64,000 nucleotides of DNA from Marinomonas rhizomae (GTDB lineage: Bacteria; Pseudomonadota; Gammaproteobacteria; Pseudomonadales; Marinomonadaceae), in NCBI RefSeq assembly GCF_024397855.1, contig NZ_CP073343.1, forward strand, positions 1,116,001 through 1,180,000. The letters are read 5' to 3'. This document shows positions 23,191-33,391 of the stretch, one piece after another. Each line of letters starts with the position of its first letter. Position 1 is the first letter of the stretch. Under the pieces are notes generated by a model. That model searched no databases. It was not told where the DNA came from and saw only the letters and a program-made list of their open reading frames with translations. A program made the translations under genes and the position numbers.

Positions 23191-25491
23191 ATGACTAAAA
23201 AAACGCCGACAAAATCTTCCCGTAAGCCCTCAACTCGTTCGAAAAAGCCACCTAAATCTTCTTGGTTGAAGAGGATGATTCGTTTCTGCTTTAAATGGGG
23301 AATCATTATTACGTTAGTGGGCTCTATTCCTTTTGCTGGTTGGGTATGGTGGCTGAACGGTCAAGTTGTTAGTCAATTTGAAGGACAAAAATGGCAAGTT
23401 CCTTCGGAGGTGTATAGTGCTCCTATTATTTTGTCGAATGGAGCGCCTTGGAAAAAACAAGATCTCGAAAATCTGTTGAAAGAAACCGGATATCGATTTG
23501 GCCGAAATAGTCAGAATGTTGGTTGGGCTGCACGTAGCCGAACAAAAGTCAGTGCGCATCTGCGTTCCTATGTTGATCATCTAGGGTTTCATGAGAGCGA
23601 AAGGCGTATTTTTTCTTTCCAAAATGGACGTTTGGTCATTCAAGCATTGAATGGCGATAAAATAGACGAAGCGCGAATTGAGCCCCAGCGTATTGGTTTT
23701 TTATACGGTGGTAATACTGAAAGTCGCCAAATCTTAACATACGAGGATATCCCTAAACCTCTGATCGATATCTTAATTGCCGTAGAAGACCAAGACTTTT
23801 ATCAGCATTGGGGGATTTCTCCTACCGGTATAGCGCGTGCGGCTTTAGTGAATTTAACCCATGGCTCTCGTCGTCAAGGTGGTTCCACCTTGACTCAGCA
23901 GCTTGTGAAAAACATGTATTTAAGCTCTGAGCGTACTTATACGCGAAAATTAACTGAAGTCGTCATGAGTTTATTGCTTGAATATCATTATTCGAAAGAA
24001 GCCATTATTACCGCTTATATGAACGAAGTGTATTTGGCGCAATTAGGTAACAGTGCTCTGCATGGCTTTGGCGCTGCGAGTCAGCACTTTTTTGGTCGTC
24101 CACTTAACGAGCTGAATATTGATGAATTGGCTCTGTTAGTGGGAATGGTCAAAGGCCCATCGCTCTATAATCCTGAACGATCACCGAATCGTGCCAAAAA
24201 CCGTCGTAATACGGTGTTGGCAATATTAAAAAACCAAGGCCGATTATCGGATGCCGATTATAGCAGCTTAATAAAACAACCTATCCGACTTGCTGATAAG
24301 AAGAAAGAGCGCTCCGTGTTTGGTGACTATTTGGATTTGGTTGCTATGCAATTGTCGCGGGATTTTGATGAAATTACTTTGGCGACGAAAAACTTACGAA
24401 TTTATACTGGTGTCGATATACGTGCTCAGAGAGCGGCGAGTTTAGCCATGCAGCGTCAAGTGAGTGCGTTGGAAAAGCGTGACCCTAAGTTGAAAGGATT
24501 GCAAGGCGCTATGGTTGTCACCGATAGGATTACAGGGCAAGTGCGTGCTGTAGTTGGGTCTAGTGGTCAGCACTACACCGGTTTCAATAGAGCTTTGGGG
24601 GCGGTTAGGCCAATTGGTTCATTAGTGAAACCTCCGCTGTATTTATCGGCCTTGGCAACTGGGCGTTACACCTGGTGGAGTCAGATAGAAGATAAAAAAT
24701 TACGTTTTAACGTAGGTGGTCAGGTTTGGGAACCTGAAAACTACGATAGAAGAACACATGGTGTAGTGCATCTTTATGAGGCCATGGCTAAATCCTATAA
24801 CTTGGCAACCGTCTCTTTGGCCAGCCAAATTGGTTTTGATCGAGTTGGTGATACCTTGCGACAGTTAGGAGTAAAGCGATCTTTTACTATGCATCCTGCG
24901 ATGGCGCTGGGAGCATTGGAGTTGTCTCCTTTTGAAGTGTCTCGCTTATATCAACCCATTGCCTCTCAAGGAAAGAGCAGTGAGCTAGGGGTTGTGTTAG
25001 CGGTTATGGATCAAAAAGATCAGCTAATGAAACGGTTTGATCAGCATAATGATGTGCCTTTTACTGATGCTTTACTTGCTGTGACTCTCGATGGCATGAC
25101 AAAAACACCTAAAATCGGGACAGCTAGGGCGGCGCAGGCTGTTTTTCCAGAGCTGAATTTCGCAGCAAAAACAGGCACCACGAATCAGCAAAAAGACAGC
25201 TGGTTTGTTGGTATTACTGGCGATTACTCGTCAACTGTATGGCTTGGCGATGATAATAATGTGCCATTAAGTATTACAGGTAGCAGTGGAGCATTGAAAG
25301 TTTGGGTAGATTTTACCAAAAATGTTAACCCTAGATCTTTGCCAGATGCCTTACCTAGAGGTGCGGCTCGTTACAATGTATTAGATAGTGAATTTGAGAT
25401 TGCCGCTGATCGTTGTCAAGACAAAACTCAGTTGGCGTTTATTTTAGGCACAGAGCCAAAAGAAAGTAGCTCATGTTTTTGGCCTTTTTAA
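23191..25491 (+). CDS. mrcB: Penicillin-binding protein 1B
   Basis: A bifunctional peptidoglycan synthase of 766 residues, read from ATG 23191; the frame extends to 23140 but that part is not PBP-like. In order: a basic cytoplasmic tail rich in K/S/P, one membrane anchor (about residues 33-55), a UB2H-like domain that in E. coli binds the LpoB activator, a GT51 glycosyltransferase with the catalytic Glu in AVEDQDFYQHWGISP and GGSTLTQQLVKNMYL, and a transpeptidase with the Ser nucleophile in PIGSLVKPP and KTGTTNQQKDSWFVG. Anchored in the inner membrane and active in the periplasm. No lpoB gene is adjacent. Confidence 0.94.
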   Translation: MTKKTPTKSSRKPSTRSKKPPKSSWLKRMIRFCFKWGIIITLVGSIPFAGWVWWLNGQVVSQFEGQKWQVPSEVYSAPIILSNGAPWKKQDLENLLKETGYRFGRNSQNVGWAARSRTKVSAHLRSYVDHLGFHESERRIFSFQNGRLVIQALNGDKIDEARIEPQRIGFLYGGNTESRQILTYEDIPKPLIDILIAVEDQDFYQHWGISPTGIARAALVNLTHGSRRQGGSTLTQQLVKNMYLSSERTYTRKLTEVVMSLLLEYHYSKEAIITAYMNEVYLAQLGNSALHGFGAASQHFFGRPLNELNIDELALLVGMVKGPSLYNPERSPNRAKNRRNTVLAILKNQGRLSDADYSSLIKQPIRLADKKKERSVFGDYLDLVAMQLSRDFDEITLATKNLRIYTGVDIRAQRAASLAMQRQVSALEKRDPKLKGLQGAMVVTDRITGQVRAVVGSSGQHYTGFNRALGAVRPIGSLVKPPLYLSALATGRYTWWSQIEDKKLRFNVGGQVWEPENYDRRTHGVVHLYEAMAKSYNLATVSLASQIGFDRVGDTLRQLGVKRSFTMHPAMALGALELSPFEVSRLYQPIASQGKSSELGVVLAVMDQKDQLMKRFDQHNDVPFTDALLAVTLDGMTKTPKIGTARAAQAVFPELNFAAKTGTTNQQKDSWFVGITGDYSSTVWLGDDNNVPLSITGSSGALKVWVDFTKNVNPRSLPDALPRGAARYNVLDSEFEIAADRCQDKTQLAFILGTEPKESSSCFWPF

Positions 25492-25773
25492 ATTCATCTA
25501 TATGAAATTGGAAAAGAAGATTGATAATTGTTTAGTTCTTATATAGCCTCATAGGGTCTTTGCAATGATAATGTTACTTCTGTTTTTATTTTTAAGTTAT
25601 TGTTATAAAAGGTATTGGTGCCTTTATGGAAAAAGATATTAAGGCGATTTGGGAATGACTGCCTAGAAAAGAAGTCGGCTAAGACGCTTCTTAGAAATAG
25701 CATCACCTTGAGTATACAAAAGAAAAAAGCTTCGCTTATCGTTTGAATTCTACTTGTAAGGGAGAGGCGCTTT
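25492..25773. other. 282-bp gap after mrcB
   Basis: AT-rich sequence without a convincing reading frame. An imperfect stem (AAGAAG...CTTCTT near 25670-25695) is the only secondary-structure candidate. It presumably holds the promoter of the following binding-protein gene, whose AAGGGAGAGG ribosome-binding site is at about 25757-25766. Confidence 0.35.
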
Positions 25774-26604
25774 ATGCGGCTGCACACTCAAATAATTTGC
25801 TGTCTATCCGCAGTAATTTCCTTAAATACCAGTATTGCTCTAGGGCAAGATGTACCGTCTTCGTTATGTAAATCGCTTACTGCATCAGGTAATTCTGAGT
25901 ACCCTCCGTTTTTATGGCGAGACTCGTCTAATTCAACAGCGCTTCACGGAGTGAATCGTCTGATTATTGATGAGTTAAGCCGACGTATTAATATCCCAAT
26001 TAAACTCATTCATGTTGGTCCTTGGTCTAGAACTCAAAGTGAAGTGAAAAGTGGTCGAGTGGACCTGATGGCTGGGGCTTTTTATACAAATGAGCGAGCC
26101 GATTACATGGATTACTTCACGCCAGTGATGCTTCATACCACAAGCGTTGTTTGGCAAAGTAGAGACAAGCCTTTTCCTTTTAATGAGAAAGAAGATTTAC
26201 TCGGCAAGTGGGGAGTGACTGTGATTAATAATAGTTTTGGTCAAGATTTTGACCAATATGCCCAACAAAATCTTAATATATTAGCAGTGGCTAGTTTGTC
26301 TCAGGCACTGCGCATGTTAGCCACAGATCGTGTGGATTATGTCTTATATGAAAAAAATCCAGCGCATGCTTATGCAGCTATGCTGGGATTGTCTGACTTA
26401 ATTGTCCCTGTGTCGCCCTATATCAGTAGAGAGGGGTTGTACTTAACCATGTCTAAGAAGTCTCCCTGTAACCTTGATAGTGTAAAGCACAAAATAGCGA
26501 TTGCCTTACAAGATATGAAGAAAGAAGGTTTTACTGGGCAAGCAGCACTGGATGGCATGCAGGAATGGGATGTTCGTACCCGAGTAGGTATAACGGTTAA
26601 TTAG
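25774..26604 (+). CDS. Periplasmic amino-acid-type solute-binding protein
   Basis: A 276-residue precursor with a signal peptide ending near ALGQ (about residue 25). The body is a type-II periplasmic binding fold (SBP_bac_3 family): SGNSEYPPFLWRDS, VGPWSRTQSEVKSGRVDLMAGAFYTNER, YMDYFTPVML, and ALRMLATDRVDYVLYE. No ABC permease or ATPase is adjacent, so it is an orphan binding protein; such single genes often serve in sensing or as polar-amino-acid receptors. Ligand unknown. A strong terminator follows. Confidence 0.85.
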   Translation: MRLHTQIICCLSAVISLNTSIALGQDVPSSLCKSLTASGNSEYPPFLWRDSSNSTALHGVNRLIIDELSRRINIPIKLIHVGPWSRTQSEVKSGRVDLMAGAFYTNERADYMDYFTPVMLHTTSVVWQSRDKPFPFNEKEDLLGKWGVTVINNSFGQDFDQYAQQNLNILAVASLSQALRMLATDRVDYVLYEKNPAHAYAAMLGLSDLIVPVSPYISREGLYLTMSKKSPCNLDSVKHKIAIALQDMKKEGFTGQAALDGMQEWDVRTRVGITVN

Positions 26605-26626
26605 TGATTAAAGGCTTTGTAGGAAT

Positions 26627-26660
26627 AAAGGGAGGTAGGTTGCTGCCTCCCTTTGTTTTT
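26627..26660 (+). terminator. Rho-independent terminator between binding protein and glgA
   Basis: AAAGGGAGG (26627-26635) pairs with CCTCCCTTT (26646-26654), followed by GTTTTTT. Confidence 0.88.
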
Positions 26661-26673
26661 TCTTGGTGACTTT

Positions 26674-28107
26674 TTACTGATTGATCAAGGACTCATAGAG
26701 CTGAATCCACTGATCGGTTACCGCTTCCCAGCTGTAGTCATAACTCATTGCGTTTTGTTGCTTTTGTCGCCAATTAGTGGCGTCATGGAAGTTCTCAACT
26801 GTACGTTCCATTGCCGCTTGCAAAGATGCTGCATTGGCATCTTTGAAAACAAACCCGTTCGCTTTCTCCCCTTCTTCAAACACGGTATCGGCTAAGCCTC
26901 CTGTTTGCCTTACTACCGGAAGGGTTCCGTATTTAAGCGCATAGAGTTGTGTTAATCCGCAAGGTTCAAAGCGCGATGGAATAAGCAAGGCATCAATGCC
27001 AGCTTGGAGGCGATGCGAATAATCTTCAAAGTATCCAATCCGCACAGAGACTTGTTTTGGGTAATCGTTTTGAAGCTCTAAATACTGGTTTTCTAGATGT
27101 TTATCGCCTGAACCTAACACTATAAGTCGGGCTCCTTTCTCTAATATAGCTGGCATAACTTGCAAAATAAGGTCTAATCCCTTTTGCTCGGTTAGTCGGC
27201 TAACCACACCAAACACAGGTTGGTTTAGATCTTCTGATAGATTGTTCTCTTGTAATAAAGCGAGCTTGTTGGCTTGTTTTTGATTGAGCGTGTCTGTGCT
27301 GTAATTTTGTGGAATTAATGTATCTTTCTCTGGTGACCATTGATCGTAGTCGACACCATTTAAAATACCGACTAACTTATTTTGCATGGCCCTTAGAGTA
27401 CCATCTAGCCCGTCGCCATATTCTGGTGTGAGAATTTCTTGGGCATAAGTGGCGCTGACGGTGGTGATTGCATTTGCGTAGACTAAACCCGCTTTAAGGC
27501 CAGAGAATCTGCCATAAAACTCCATGCCATGCATGCTGAGTAATTCTGGAGATAACTGCATGGCGGAAAATTGATCCATGTCAAAACTACCGTTATAGCG
27601 TAAATTATGTACGGTCGTGACAACGGGGATATGCTCTGTTTTCCAGCTTTCCAAATAGGCGGCTGCAAAGCCTGTTTGCCAATCATTTAAATGGAGAATG
27701 TCGGCTTGCCAATCCATTAGGTGCCCATGCAGCGCTAACGTAGCGGCAGCCCATGATAGCGCGGCAAAACGGATGTGGTTGTCTTCGAAGTCTATACCGT
27801 TTTTATCGACATAGGGCCCGTCTTCCCGTTCATAAAGAGCTTGGCATTGTAAGAGCCAAATTGGCGTGTCATTTTCGGGGATATGAGTTTCAAGAAGTAA
27901 CAAATCTCCAACCCCAAATGGATTTCCTAGGTTGATACTCTTTTGAATTGGCGCTACCTTTTCTAATATGCCTTGGTAAGCGGGCATTATCAGTTTGACA
28001 TCGTGGCCTTTTTTTCTCAAAGCAGCGGGAAGGGCGCCAGCTACATCGGCTAAGCCACCTGTTTTGATTAAGGGATAAATTTCGGAGGCAGCAAATAGTA
28101 TTTTCAT
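26674..28107 (-). CDS. glgA: Glycogen synthase
   Basis: A 477-residue bacterial-type (GT5) glycogen synthase that transfers glucose from ADP-glucose to the growing alpha-1,4-glucan. The ADP-glucose-binding motif KTGGLADV is at residues 15-22, the N-terminal fold includes HLNDWQTGFAA, and the C-terminal catalytic region has PSRFEPCGLTQLYALKYGTLPVV (split here: SRFEPCGLTQ and LKYGTLPVVRQTGGLAD), including the second GGLAD. It is divergent from glgC, which makes its substrate; both share the 93-bp gap. Branching enzyme, phosphorylase and debranching genes are not in this window. Confidence 0.95.
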   Translation of the reverse strand: MKILFAASEIYPLIKTGGLADVAGALPAALRKKGHDVKLIMPAYQGILEKVAPIQKSINLGNPFGVGDLLLLETHIPENDTPIWLLQCQALYEREDGPYVDKNGIDFEDNHIRFAALSWAAATLALHGHLMDWQADILHLNDWQTGFAAAYLESWKTEHIPVVTTVHNLRYNGSFDMDQFSAMQLSPELLSMHGMEFYGRFSGLKAGLVYANAITTVSATYAQEILTPEYGDGLDGTLRAMQNKLVGILNGVDYDQWSPEKDTLIPQNYSTDTLNQKQANKLALLQENNLSEDLNQPVFGVVSRLTEQKGLDLILQVMPAILEKGARLIVLGSGDKHLENQYLELQNDYPKQVSVRIGYFEDYSHRLQAGIDALLIPSRFEPCGLTQLYALKYGTLPVVRQTGGLADTVFEEGEKANGFVFKDANAASLQAAMERTVENFHDATNWRQKQQNAMSYDYSWEAVTDQWIQLYESLINQ

Positions 28108-28200
28108 TATTAGGCATCTTATTGATTTGGAATAATGATAAGAGTATACCTAAATGAAACTTCGAATAGAGTGTGTTGATAAAAATTTTAAGGGCATTAC

Positions 28201-29451
28201 ATGGATTTAAATACGGCGCGTATGAAGACTCTGTCCATTATTTTAGCCGGTGGACGTGGTTCAAGATTAAAGCAATTAACGGATAACCGCTCTAAACCTG
28301 CAGTTCCTATTGCGGGTAAGTATAAGATAATTGATTTTCCGCTTTCTAATTGTATCAATTCAGGCATGCGACGTATTGCTGTCCTCACGCAATATCGCTC
28401 CCACACTTTAAATCAACATGTTCAAAGAGGGTGGAACTTCCTGCGTTCCGACTTTAATGAATTTATTGAGCTCTGGCCCGCCCAACAGCAAACAGGTAGT
28501 GATTGGTATCGTGGCACAGCGGATGCGGTATACCAAAATCTAAGCATGATTAATGATTTAGACAGCGAATACATTTTGATTCTTGCTGGCGATCATGTTT
28601 ATAAACAAGATTATAGCCTTATGTTACAAGACCATATTGAAAGTGGGGCGGATGTAACTGTTGCTTGTATAGAAGTGCCGCTGAAAGAGGCCGATCAGTT
28701 TGGCATTATGCATGTGGATGAAAACGATAATATTATAGCGTTCGAAGAAAAGCCTTCTAACCCACCAACAATGCCTGGTAAGCCTGATGTCTCGCTTGCG
28801 AGCATGGGGATTTATATTTTTAACACTAAATTCTTGTCTGAAAATTTACGCTCAGATGCGAGTGATGATGCATCCAGTCATGATTTTGGTAAGGATTTGA
28901 TTCCGCTATTTGTGGGCCGCAGTAAAATTAAAGCGCATCATTTTGCTAACAGTGTCATCGATAACAAGAACTATCCTGATGACCCTTACTGGCGAGATGT
29001 GGGGACGTTGACGGCCTATTGGGAAGCCAATATGGATTTGACTCGTTTGGTTCCTGAACTGGATTTGTATGATGAAGAGTGGCCGATTCGTACTGCTCAA
29101 TATCAGCGACCAGCAGCCAAGTTTAATTACAATTATGAAGAACGCATTGGTACCGCGTTAAATTCTGTGGTGTCAGCGGGTTGTATCGTATCAGGCTCAA
29201 CGGTTGAGCAGTCCATTTTATTTAATAATGTCCGCGTAAACTCTTATTCTCATGTGAACAAATCGGTCATATTGCCTCGTTGCGATATTGGGCGACATTG
29301 TCGTTTGACGAAGGTGGTTGTTAACTCTGATTGCTGTATCCCAGAAGGTACAATTATTGGTGAAGATCCTGCTGCGGATGCTGCGCGTTTTTATCGAAAT
29401 TCAGATGGTATTACCCTGGTGACACAAGAAATGATCGAAGCATTATCCTAG
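28201..29451 (+). CDS. glgC: Glucose-1-phosphate adenylyltransferase
   Basis: A 416-residue ADP-glucose pyrophosphorylase that makes ADP-glucose from glucose-1-phosphate and ATP, the committed step of glycogen synthesis. The N-terminal nucleotidyl-transferase has ILAGGRGSRLKQLTDNRSKP and DFPLSNCINSG. The substrate region has GTADAVYQN and LAGDHVYKQDY, and EEKPSNP follows. The C-terminal left-handed beta-helix has hexapeptide-like repeats near residues 300-400. Allosteric Lys/Arg residues of the N-terminus cannot be verified without alignment. It is divergent from glgA, with a strong terminator downstream. Confidence 0.95.
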   Translation: MDLNTARMKTLSIILAGGRGSRLKQLTDNRSKPAVPIAGKYKIIDFPLSNCINSGMRRIAVLTQYRSHTLNQHVQRGWNFLRSDFNEFIELWPAQQQTGSDWYRGTADAVYQNLSMINDLDSEYILILAGDHVYKQDYSLMLQDHIESGADVTVACIEVPLKEADQFGIMHVDENDNIIAFEEKPSNPPTMPGKPDVSLASMGIYIFNTKFLSENLRSDASDDASSHDFGKDLIPLFVGRSKIKAHHFANSVIDNKNYPDDPYWRDVGTLTAYWEANMDLTRLVPELDLYDEEWPIRTAQYQRPAAKFNYNYEERIGTALNSVVSAGCIVSGSTVEQSILFNNVRVNSYSHVNKSVILPRCDIGRHCRLTKVVVNSDCCIPEGTIIGEDPAADAARFYRNSDGITLVTQEMIEALS

Positions 29452-29823
29452 CCATTTTTTGTAATTTGGTTTTTTTTGTATGAGGGAAAACCGCTTTTTA
29501 AAGCGGTTTTTTTATCTCTAAAATAAGTGAAAATGTGTATTTTCTTTCGTTGTTGGTTGGTATTTATTTAACTATTGTTTTTGCAGTGCTTGAAAAACAA
29601 TAAATTGGGCGCATTAGTAGGGTTAAGAATTTTAGTTATCAGGTTGAATGTTGGTTATCCCCGTAACCTGTGGATAACCCTATTGGTGAATCTTTGATAA
29701 CTTACGCAGAACCAGTCACTATGCAGCTTTGATCATAGGTGTTCATTTCTTCTTCAGTCTTTGATTTAACGTATGTTAATTGACTAATGTGTTTATATTT
29801 TCACCTGAAAGTGAGGGCGTTTT
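29452..29823. other. 372-bp gap between glgC and ribE
   Basis: After the glgC terminator the sequence is AT-rich and holds no reading frame. At 29653-29679, GGTTATCC and GGATAACC form an 8-bp inverted repeat, and its right part reads TGTGGATAA (29669-29677), the exact complement of the DnaA box TTATCCACA. I see no FMN riboswitch signature ahead of the riboflavin synthase gene. Confidence 0.5.
29487..29513 (+). terminator. Rho-independent terminator of glgC
   Basis: AAAACCGCTTT (29487-29497) and AAAGCGGTTTT (29500-29510) form an 11-bp stem with a very short loop, followed by T residues. Confidence 0.85.
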
Positions 29824-30456
29824 ATGTTTACGGGTATTGTTCAGGGCACGGCGACTGTCCAGACAGCGAGTCAAGTTGGGCGAAATAAGCGCCTTGAAAT
29901 TGTTTTTCCTGCTGGGGTTATGTTGAGCCAGCAACTCGGCGCTAGTGTGGCGATAAATGGTGTTTGTCTTACTGTTGCGGAAATGGGACATGACGTACTG
30001 ACATTTGACGTTATTGATACCACGTTAGCATTAACTAATATTGGCCTTTTACAGGCAGGCGATGTGGTTAATTTTGAACGTGCCGCAAAAATGGGCGATG
30101 AGATTGGCGGGCATGTAATGTCTGGCCATATCATGACGTCTGTTACTGTGTCCCTTATCGAAAAAATTGAAGAAAGTGTCCATATTCGTTTTACAACTGA
30201 TCGCCAAGATGAAGTCGATGCCAGACGTTACCTATTCAATAAAGGTTACGTCGGCTTGAATGGAGCGAGTTTGACGATTAGTGATATTGGCAATGATTGG
30301 TTGGAGGTGTCTTTAATTCCTGAAACGCTCAGGTTGACTACCTTTGGTAGTTTGTCGGTTGGCGATAAAGTGAATCTTGAGATAGATGCGCATACGCAAG
30401 CTACTGTCGATACTGTAGAGCGCATTTTGAAGGAACGAGGCATTGTCTTACCGTAA
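29824..30456 (+). CDS. ribE: Riboflavin synthase alpha chain
   Basis: A 210-residue enzyme that dismutates two 6,7-dimethyl-8-ribityllumazine molecules to riboflavin. Two homologous lumazine-binding barrels are visible: the first from MFTGIVQGTATV with LGASVAINGVCLTV and FDVIDTTLALTN, the second with YVGLNGASLTISDIG and VSLIPETLRLTTFG. The N-terminal MFTGI and the paired NG(V/A) loops are diagnostic. The gene is isolated from other rib genes here (ribD, ribBA and ribH are not adjacent), unlike the common rib operon. Confidence 0.95.
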   Translation: MFTGIVQGTATVQTASQVGRNKRLEIVFPAGVMLSQQLGASVAINGVCLTVAEMGHDVLTFDVIDTTLALTNIGLLQAGDVVNFERAAKMGDEIGGHVMSGHIMTSVTVSLIEKIEESVHIRFTTDRQDEVDARRYLFNKGYVGLNGASLTISDIGNDWLEVSLIPETLRLTTFGSLSVGDKVNLEIDAHTQATVDTVERILKERGIVLP

Positions 30457-30692
30457 AGGCAAGTTGTTGAGGCTCCATCTTGTTTGATCTCTGAAATAAA
30501 TGGAGTCCGCGCTCGATTTTCGGTAGAATGCTCGCCAATTTCTATTCTGAATACTTGTTGATAAATTTTTCCATTTGGCTTACATGATGATGTTAGCTAA
30601 CGAATGCACGATTTAGATTAAAAAATGTGCATAGGTGAGTTGTTTATCAACAGGTAATCATTCAAACATCGCTTTTAAAGTGTGAGTAAATA

Positions 30693-32498
30693 GTGTCTTC
30701 CAATAATCTTAAGCACATACGCAATTTTAGCATTATCGCCCATATCGACCACGGAAAATCGACCTTAGCCGATCGCTTCATTCAGACTTGTGAAGGTTTG
30801 AGCGAGCGTGAGATGTCTGCTCAGGTTCTCGATTCTATGGACATCGAGCGTGAACGAGGCATTACTATCAAGGCGCAAAGCGTCACGCTGGATTACCATG
30901 CGAAAGATGGTCAAGTTTATCAATTGAACTTTATCGATACACCGGGGCATGTTGATTTCTCTTATGAGGTCTCACGTTCTCTTGCAGCCTGTGAAGGTGC
31001 ATTGCTGGTGGTTGATGCGGCGCAAGGTGTTGAAGCCCAATCTGTTGCTAACTGCTATACCGCCATCGAGCAAGGTCTCGAAGTTATGCCGGTATTGAAC
31101 AAAATTGACTTGCCTCAAGCTGAACCCGAACGCGTCAGTGCTGAAATTGAAGAGATCATTGGTATCGATGCAATGAATGCTGTGACCTGTTCTGCAAAAA
31201 CTGGCATGGGCGTTGATGATGTTTTAGAGCGTTTAGTTGCGACCATTCCACCTCCGGAAGGCGATGTGGATGCGCCGCTTCAAGCGCTTATTATCGACTC
31301 TTGGTTTGATAATTATCTGGGTGTGGTTTCCCTTGTTCGTATTAAGCAAGGTACTTTACGCAAGAAAGATAAGATTTATATTAAATCTACTAAGATGTCT
31401 CACCCTGTTGATATGGCTGGTATTTTTACGCCAAAACGTAAAGAAACTGGCGTGTTGAGAGCGGGGGAAGTAGGTTATGTTGTTGCGGGTATTAAAGACA
31501 TTCATGGTGCGCCAGTGGGTGATACCATTACCCATACGTCGACTCCTGATGTTCCTCAATTAGCGGGTTTCCAAAAAGTTAAACCGCAAGTTTATGCTGG
31601 TGTTTTTCCAGTAAGCTCGGATCAATACGAAGATTTTCGTGTCGCTTTGGATAAATTGACACTAAACGATGCGTCTTTGTTCTTTGAGCCTGAAAGTTCT
31701 GATGCACTAGGTTTTGGTTTTCGTTGTGGCTTCTTAGGGATGCTGCATATGGAAATCATTCAGGAGCGTTTAGAGCGTGAATACGATCTAGATTTGATTA
31801 CCACTGCGCCAACGGTAGTGTTTGAAGTGGAGCTAAATAACGGTGACGTTATTAATGTAGATAGCCCTTCAAAAATGCCTGATCCTGCCACCATTAAAGA
31901 AATGCGTGAACCTATTGTGGAAGCCAATATTTTGGTGCCACAAGAGTACTTGGGGAACGTTATTACTCTGTGTGTTGAGAAACGTGGTATTCAGAAAGAC
32001 ATGTTATATGTTGGCCGACAAGTGCAGTTGCGCTATCAGCTACCAATGAACGAAGTGGTTATGGACTTCTTTGATAAATTGAAATCTTGTAGTCGCGGTT
32101 TCGCTTCTTTGGATTACAGCTTTTCTCATTTTAGCCCAGCACCCTTGTGCCGTTTGGATATATTGATTAATGGCGAGCGAGTGGATGCACTAGCACTGAT
32201 TATGCACAAAGATAACGTGCAGTTCAGAGGTCGAGCTTTGTGTGAAAAAATGAAGGACTTGATTCCTCGTCAGATGTTTGACGTCGCAATCCAAGGTGCA
32301 GTTGGCGCGAAAGTGATTTCACGTACCACGGTAAAAGCGTTGCGTAAAAACGTTATTGCCAAATGTTACGGTGGCGACGTAAGCCGTAAGAAGAAACTGT
32401 TACAGAAGCAGAAAGAAGGTAAAAAACGCATGAAGCAGGTTGGTAACGTTGAAGTGCCACAGTCTGCTTTCCTTGCTGTTTTACAACTGGATAGCTAG
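30693..32498 (+). CDS. lepA: Elongation factor 4 (back-translocating GTPase)
   Basis: A 601-residue translation GTPase starting with GTG. The G motifs are in order [21 protein letters not shown] and NKIDLPQA, with [10 protein letters not shown] as switch I. The C-terminal LepA-specific domain includes [17 protein letters not shown]. The protein acts on stalled or mistranslocated ribosomes and is upstream of lepB in the classical lepA-lepB-rnc-era order; the 50-bp gap to lepB suggests co-transcription. Confidence 0.97.
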   Translation: MSSNNLKHIRNFSIIAHIDHGKSTLADRFIQTCEGLSEREMSAQVLDSMDIERERGITIKAQSVTLDYHAKDGQVYQLNFIDTPGHVDFSYEVSRSLAACEGALLVVDAAQGVEAQSVANCYTAIEQGLEVMPVLNKIDLPQAEPERVSAEIEEIIGIDAMNAVTCSAKTGMGVDDVLERLVATIPPPEGDVDAPLQALIIDSWFDNYLGVVSLVRIKQGTLRKKDKIYIKSTKMSHPVDMAGIFTPKRKETGVLRAGEVGYVVAGIKDIHGAPVGDTITHTSTPDVPQLAGFQKVKPQVYAGVFPVSSDQYEDFRVALDKLTLNDASLFFEPESSDALGFGFRCGFLGMLHMEIIQERLEREYDLDLITTAPTVVFEVELNNGDVINVDSPSKMPDPATIKEMREPIVEANILVPQEYLGNVITLCVEKRGIQKDMLYVGRQVQLRYQLPMNEVVMDFFDKLKSCSRGFASLDYSFSHFSPAPLCRLDILINGERVDALALIMHKDNVQFRGRALCEKMKDLIPRQMFDVAIQGAVGAKVISRTTVKALRKNVIAKCYGGDVSRKKKLLQKQKEGKKRMKQVGNVEVPQSAFLAVLQLDS

Positions 32499-32548
32499 CC
32501 AGATAATCAACAGGTGTGCCAGTGCACATCTTGGTGGAGAAATGAAGT

Positions 32549-33373
32549 ATGGGTTTTGATTTCGAATTGATACTGGCCATAGCGTTTTTGGTGACGGGTG
32601 TCTTCTGGGTTTACGACCGTATTGTGTATTTGCCAAAACGTAAAGCGGTGATGGCAAATATGGCAAGCGAAACGCGAGCGGCCTTGAGCAAAGATGCTCA
32701 GCAACGATTGGCACAGACGCCTAAGTTTGTTGTAGAAGTGAAGTCATACTTCATTATTATCGCTGTTATCTTTGGGCTTCGTTCTTTTGTTGTGGAACCT
32801 TTTCAAATTCCCTCTGGTTCTATGCTGCCAACACTTAAAATAGGCGATTTCATTCTAGTTAATAAATTTGACTACGGTCTTCGCTTGCCTGTTTTAAATA
32901 CCACTATCATTCCTACTACAGAACCAAAACGTGGTGATGTAGTGGTTTTTAAGTATCCGTTAAAACCTGATTTAAACTATATTAAACGTTTAGTCGGTTT
33001 ACCTGGCGATCATATTAGTTATCACAATAAGATATTGACGATAAATGATAAGCAAGTGAGTAAAGAGCTTTTAGCTAAATTGTCAGTGTCATTGAACCCG
33101 GATCAAGAGCCGGTTGAGTTGTTTAGCGAGAACTTGGGTGGCGTACAGCACGATATTTATAATAGTTATCGATTTACCCCTCATGAAGGAGAATGGACTG
33201 TTCCTGCAGGGCATTACTTTGTTATGGGTGATAATCGAGATAACAGCGCAGACAGCCGCTTCTGGGGTTTTGTCCCAGATGAAAATATGAAGGGTCGCGC
33301 CTTTTATGTGTGGCTACATTGGGATAAGTTTTTCAGTATCCCAAGCTTTAAAAATAACGGTTTGATTGAATAA
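32549..33373 (+). CDS. lepB: Signal peptidase I
   Basis: A 274-residue inner-membrane serine protease that removes signal peptides on the periplasmic side. Two N-terminal membrane segments (about residues 5-26 and 67-84) precede the catalytic Ser91 in QIPSGSMLPTL. The general base Lys146 is in YIKRLVGLPGDH, and the conserved box MGDNRDNSADSR is near residue 225. The spacing matches E. coli LepB (Ser90/Lys145). It lies between lepA and rnc, with 18 bp to the latter. Confidence 0.96.
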   Translation: MGFDFELILAIAFLVTGVFWVYDRIVYLPKRKAVMANMASETRAALSKDAQQRLAQTPKFVVEVKSYFIIIAVIFGLRSFVVEPFQIPSGSMLPTLKIGDFILVNKFDYGLRLPVLNTTIIPTTEPKRGDVVVFKYPLKPDLNYIKRLVGLPGDHISYHNKILTINDKQVSKELLAKLSVSLNPDQEPVELFSENLGGVQHDIYNSYRFTPHEGEWTVPAGHYFVMGDNRDNSADSRFWGFVPDENMKGRAFYVWLHWDKFFSIPSFKNNGLIE

Positions 33374-33391
33374 GTATTTTTTGGAGACATT

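Noticed and set aside
29452-29823. FMN riboswitch ahead of ribE
   Set aside because: None of the conserved RFN-element segments was recognised in the gap.
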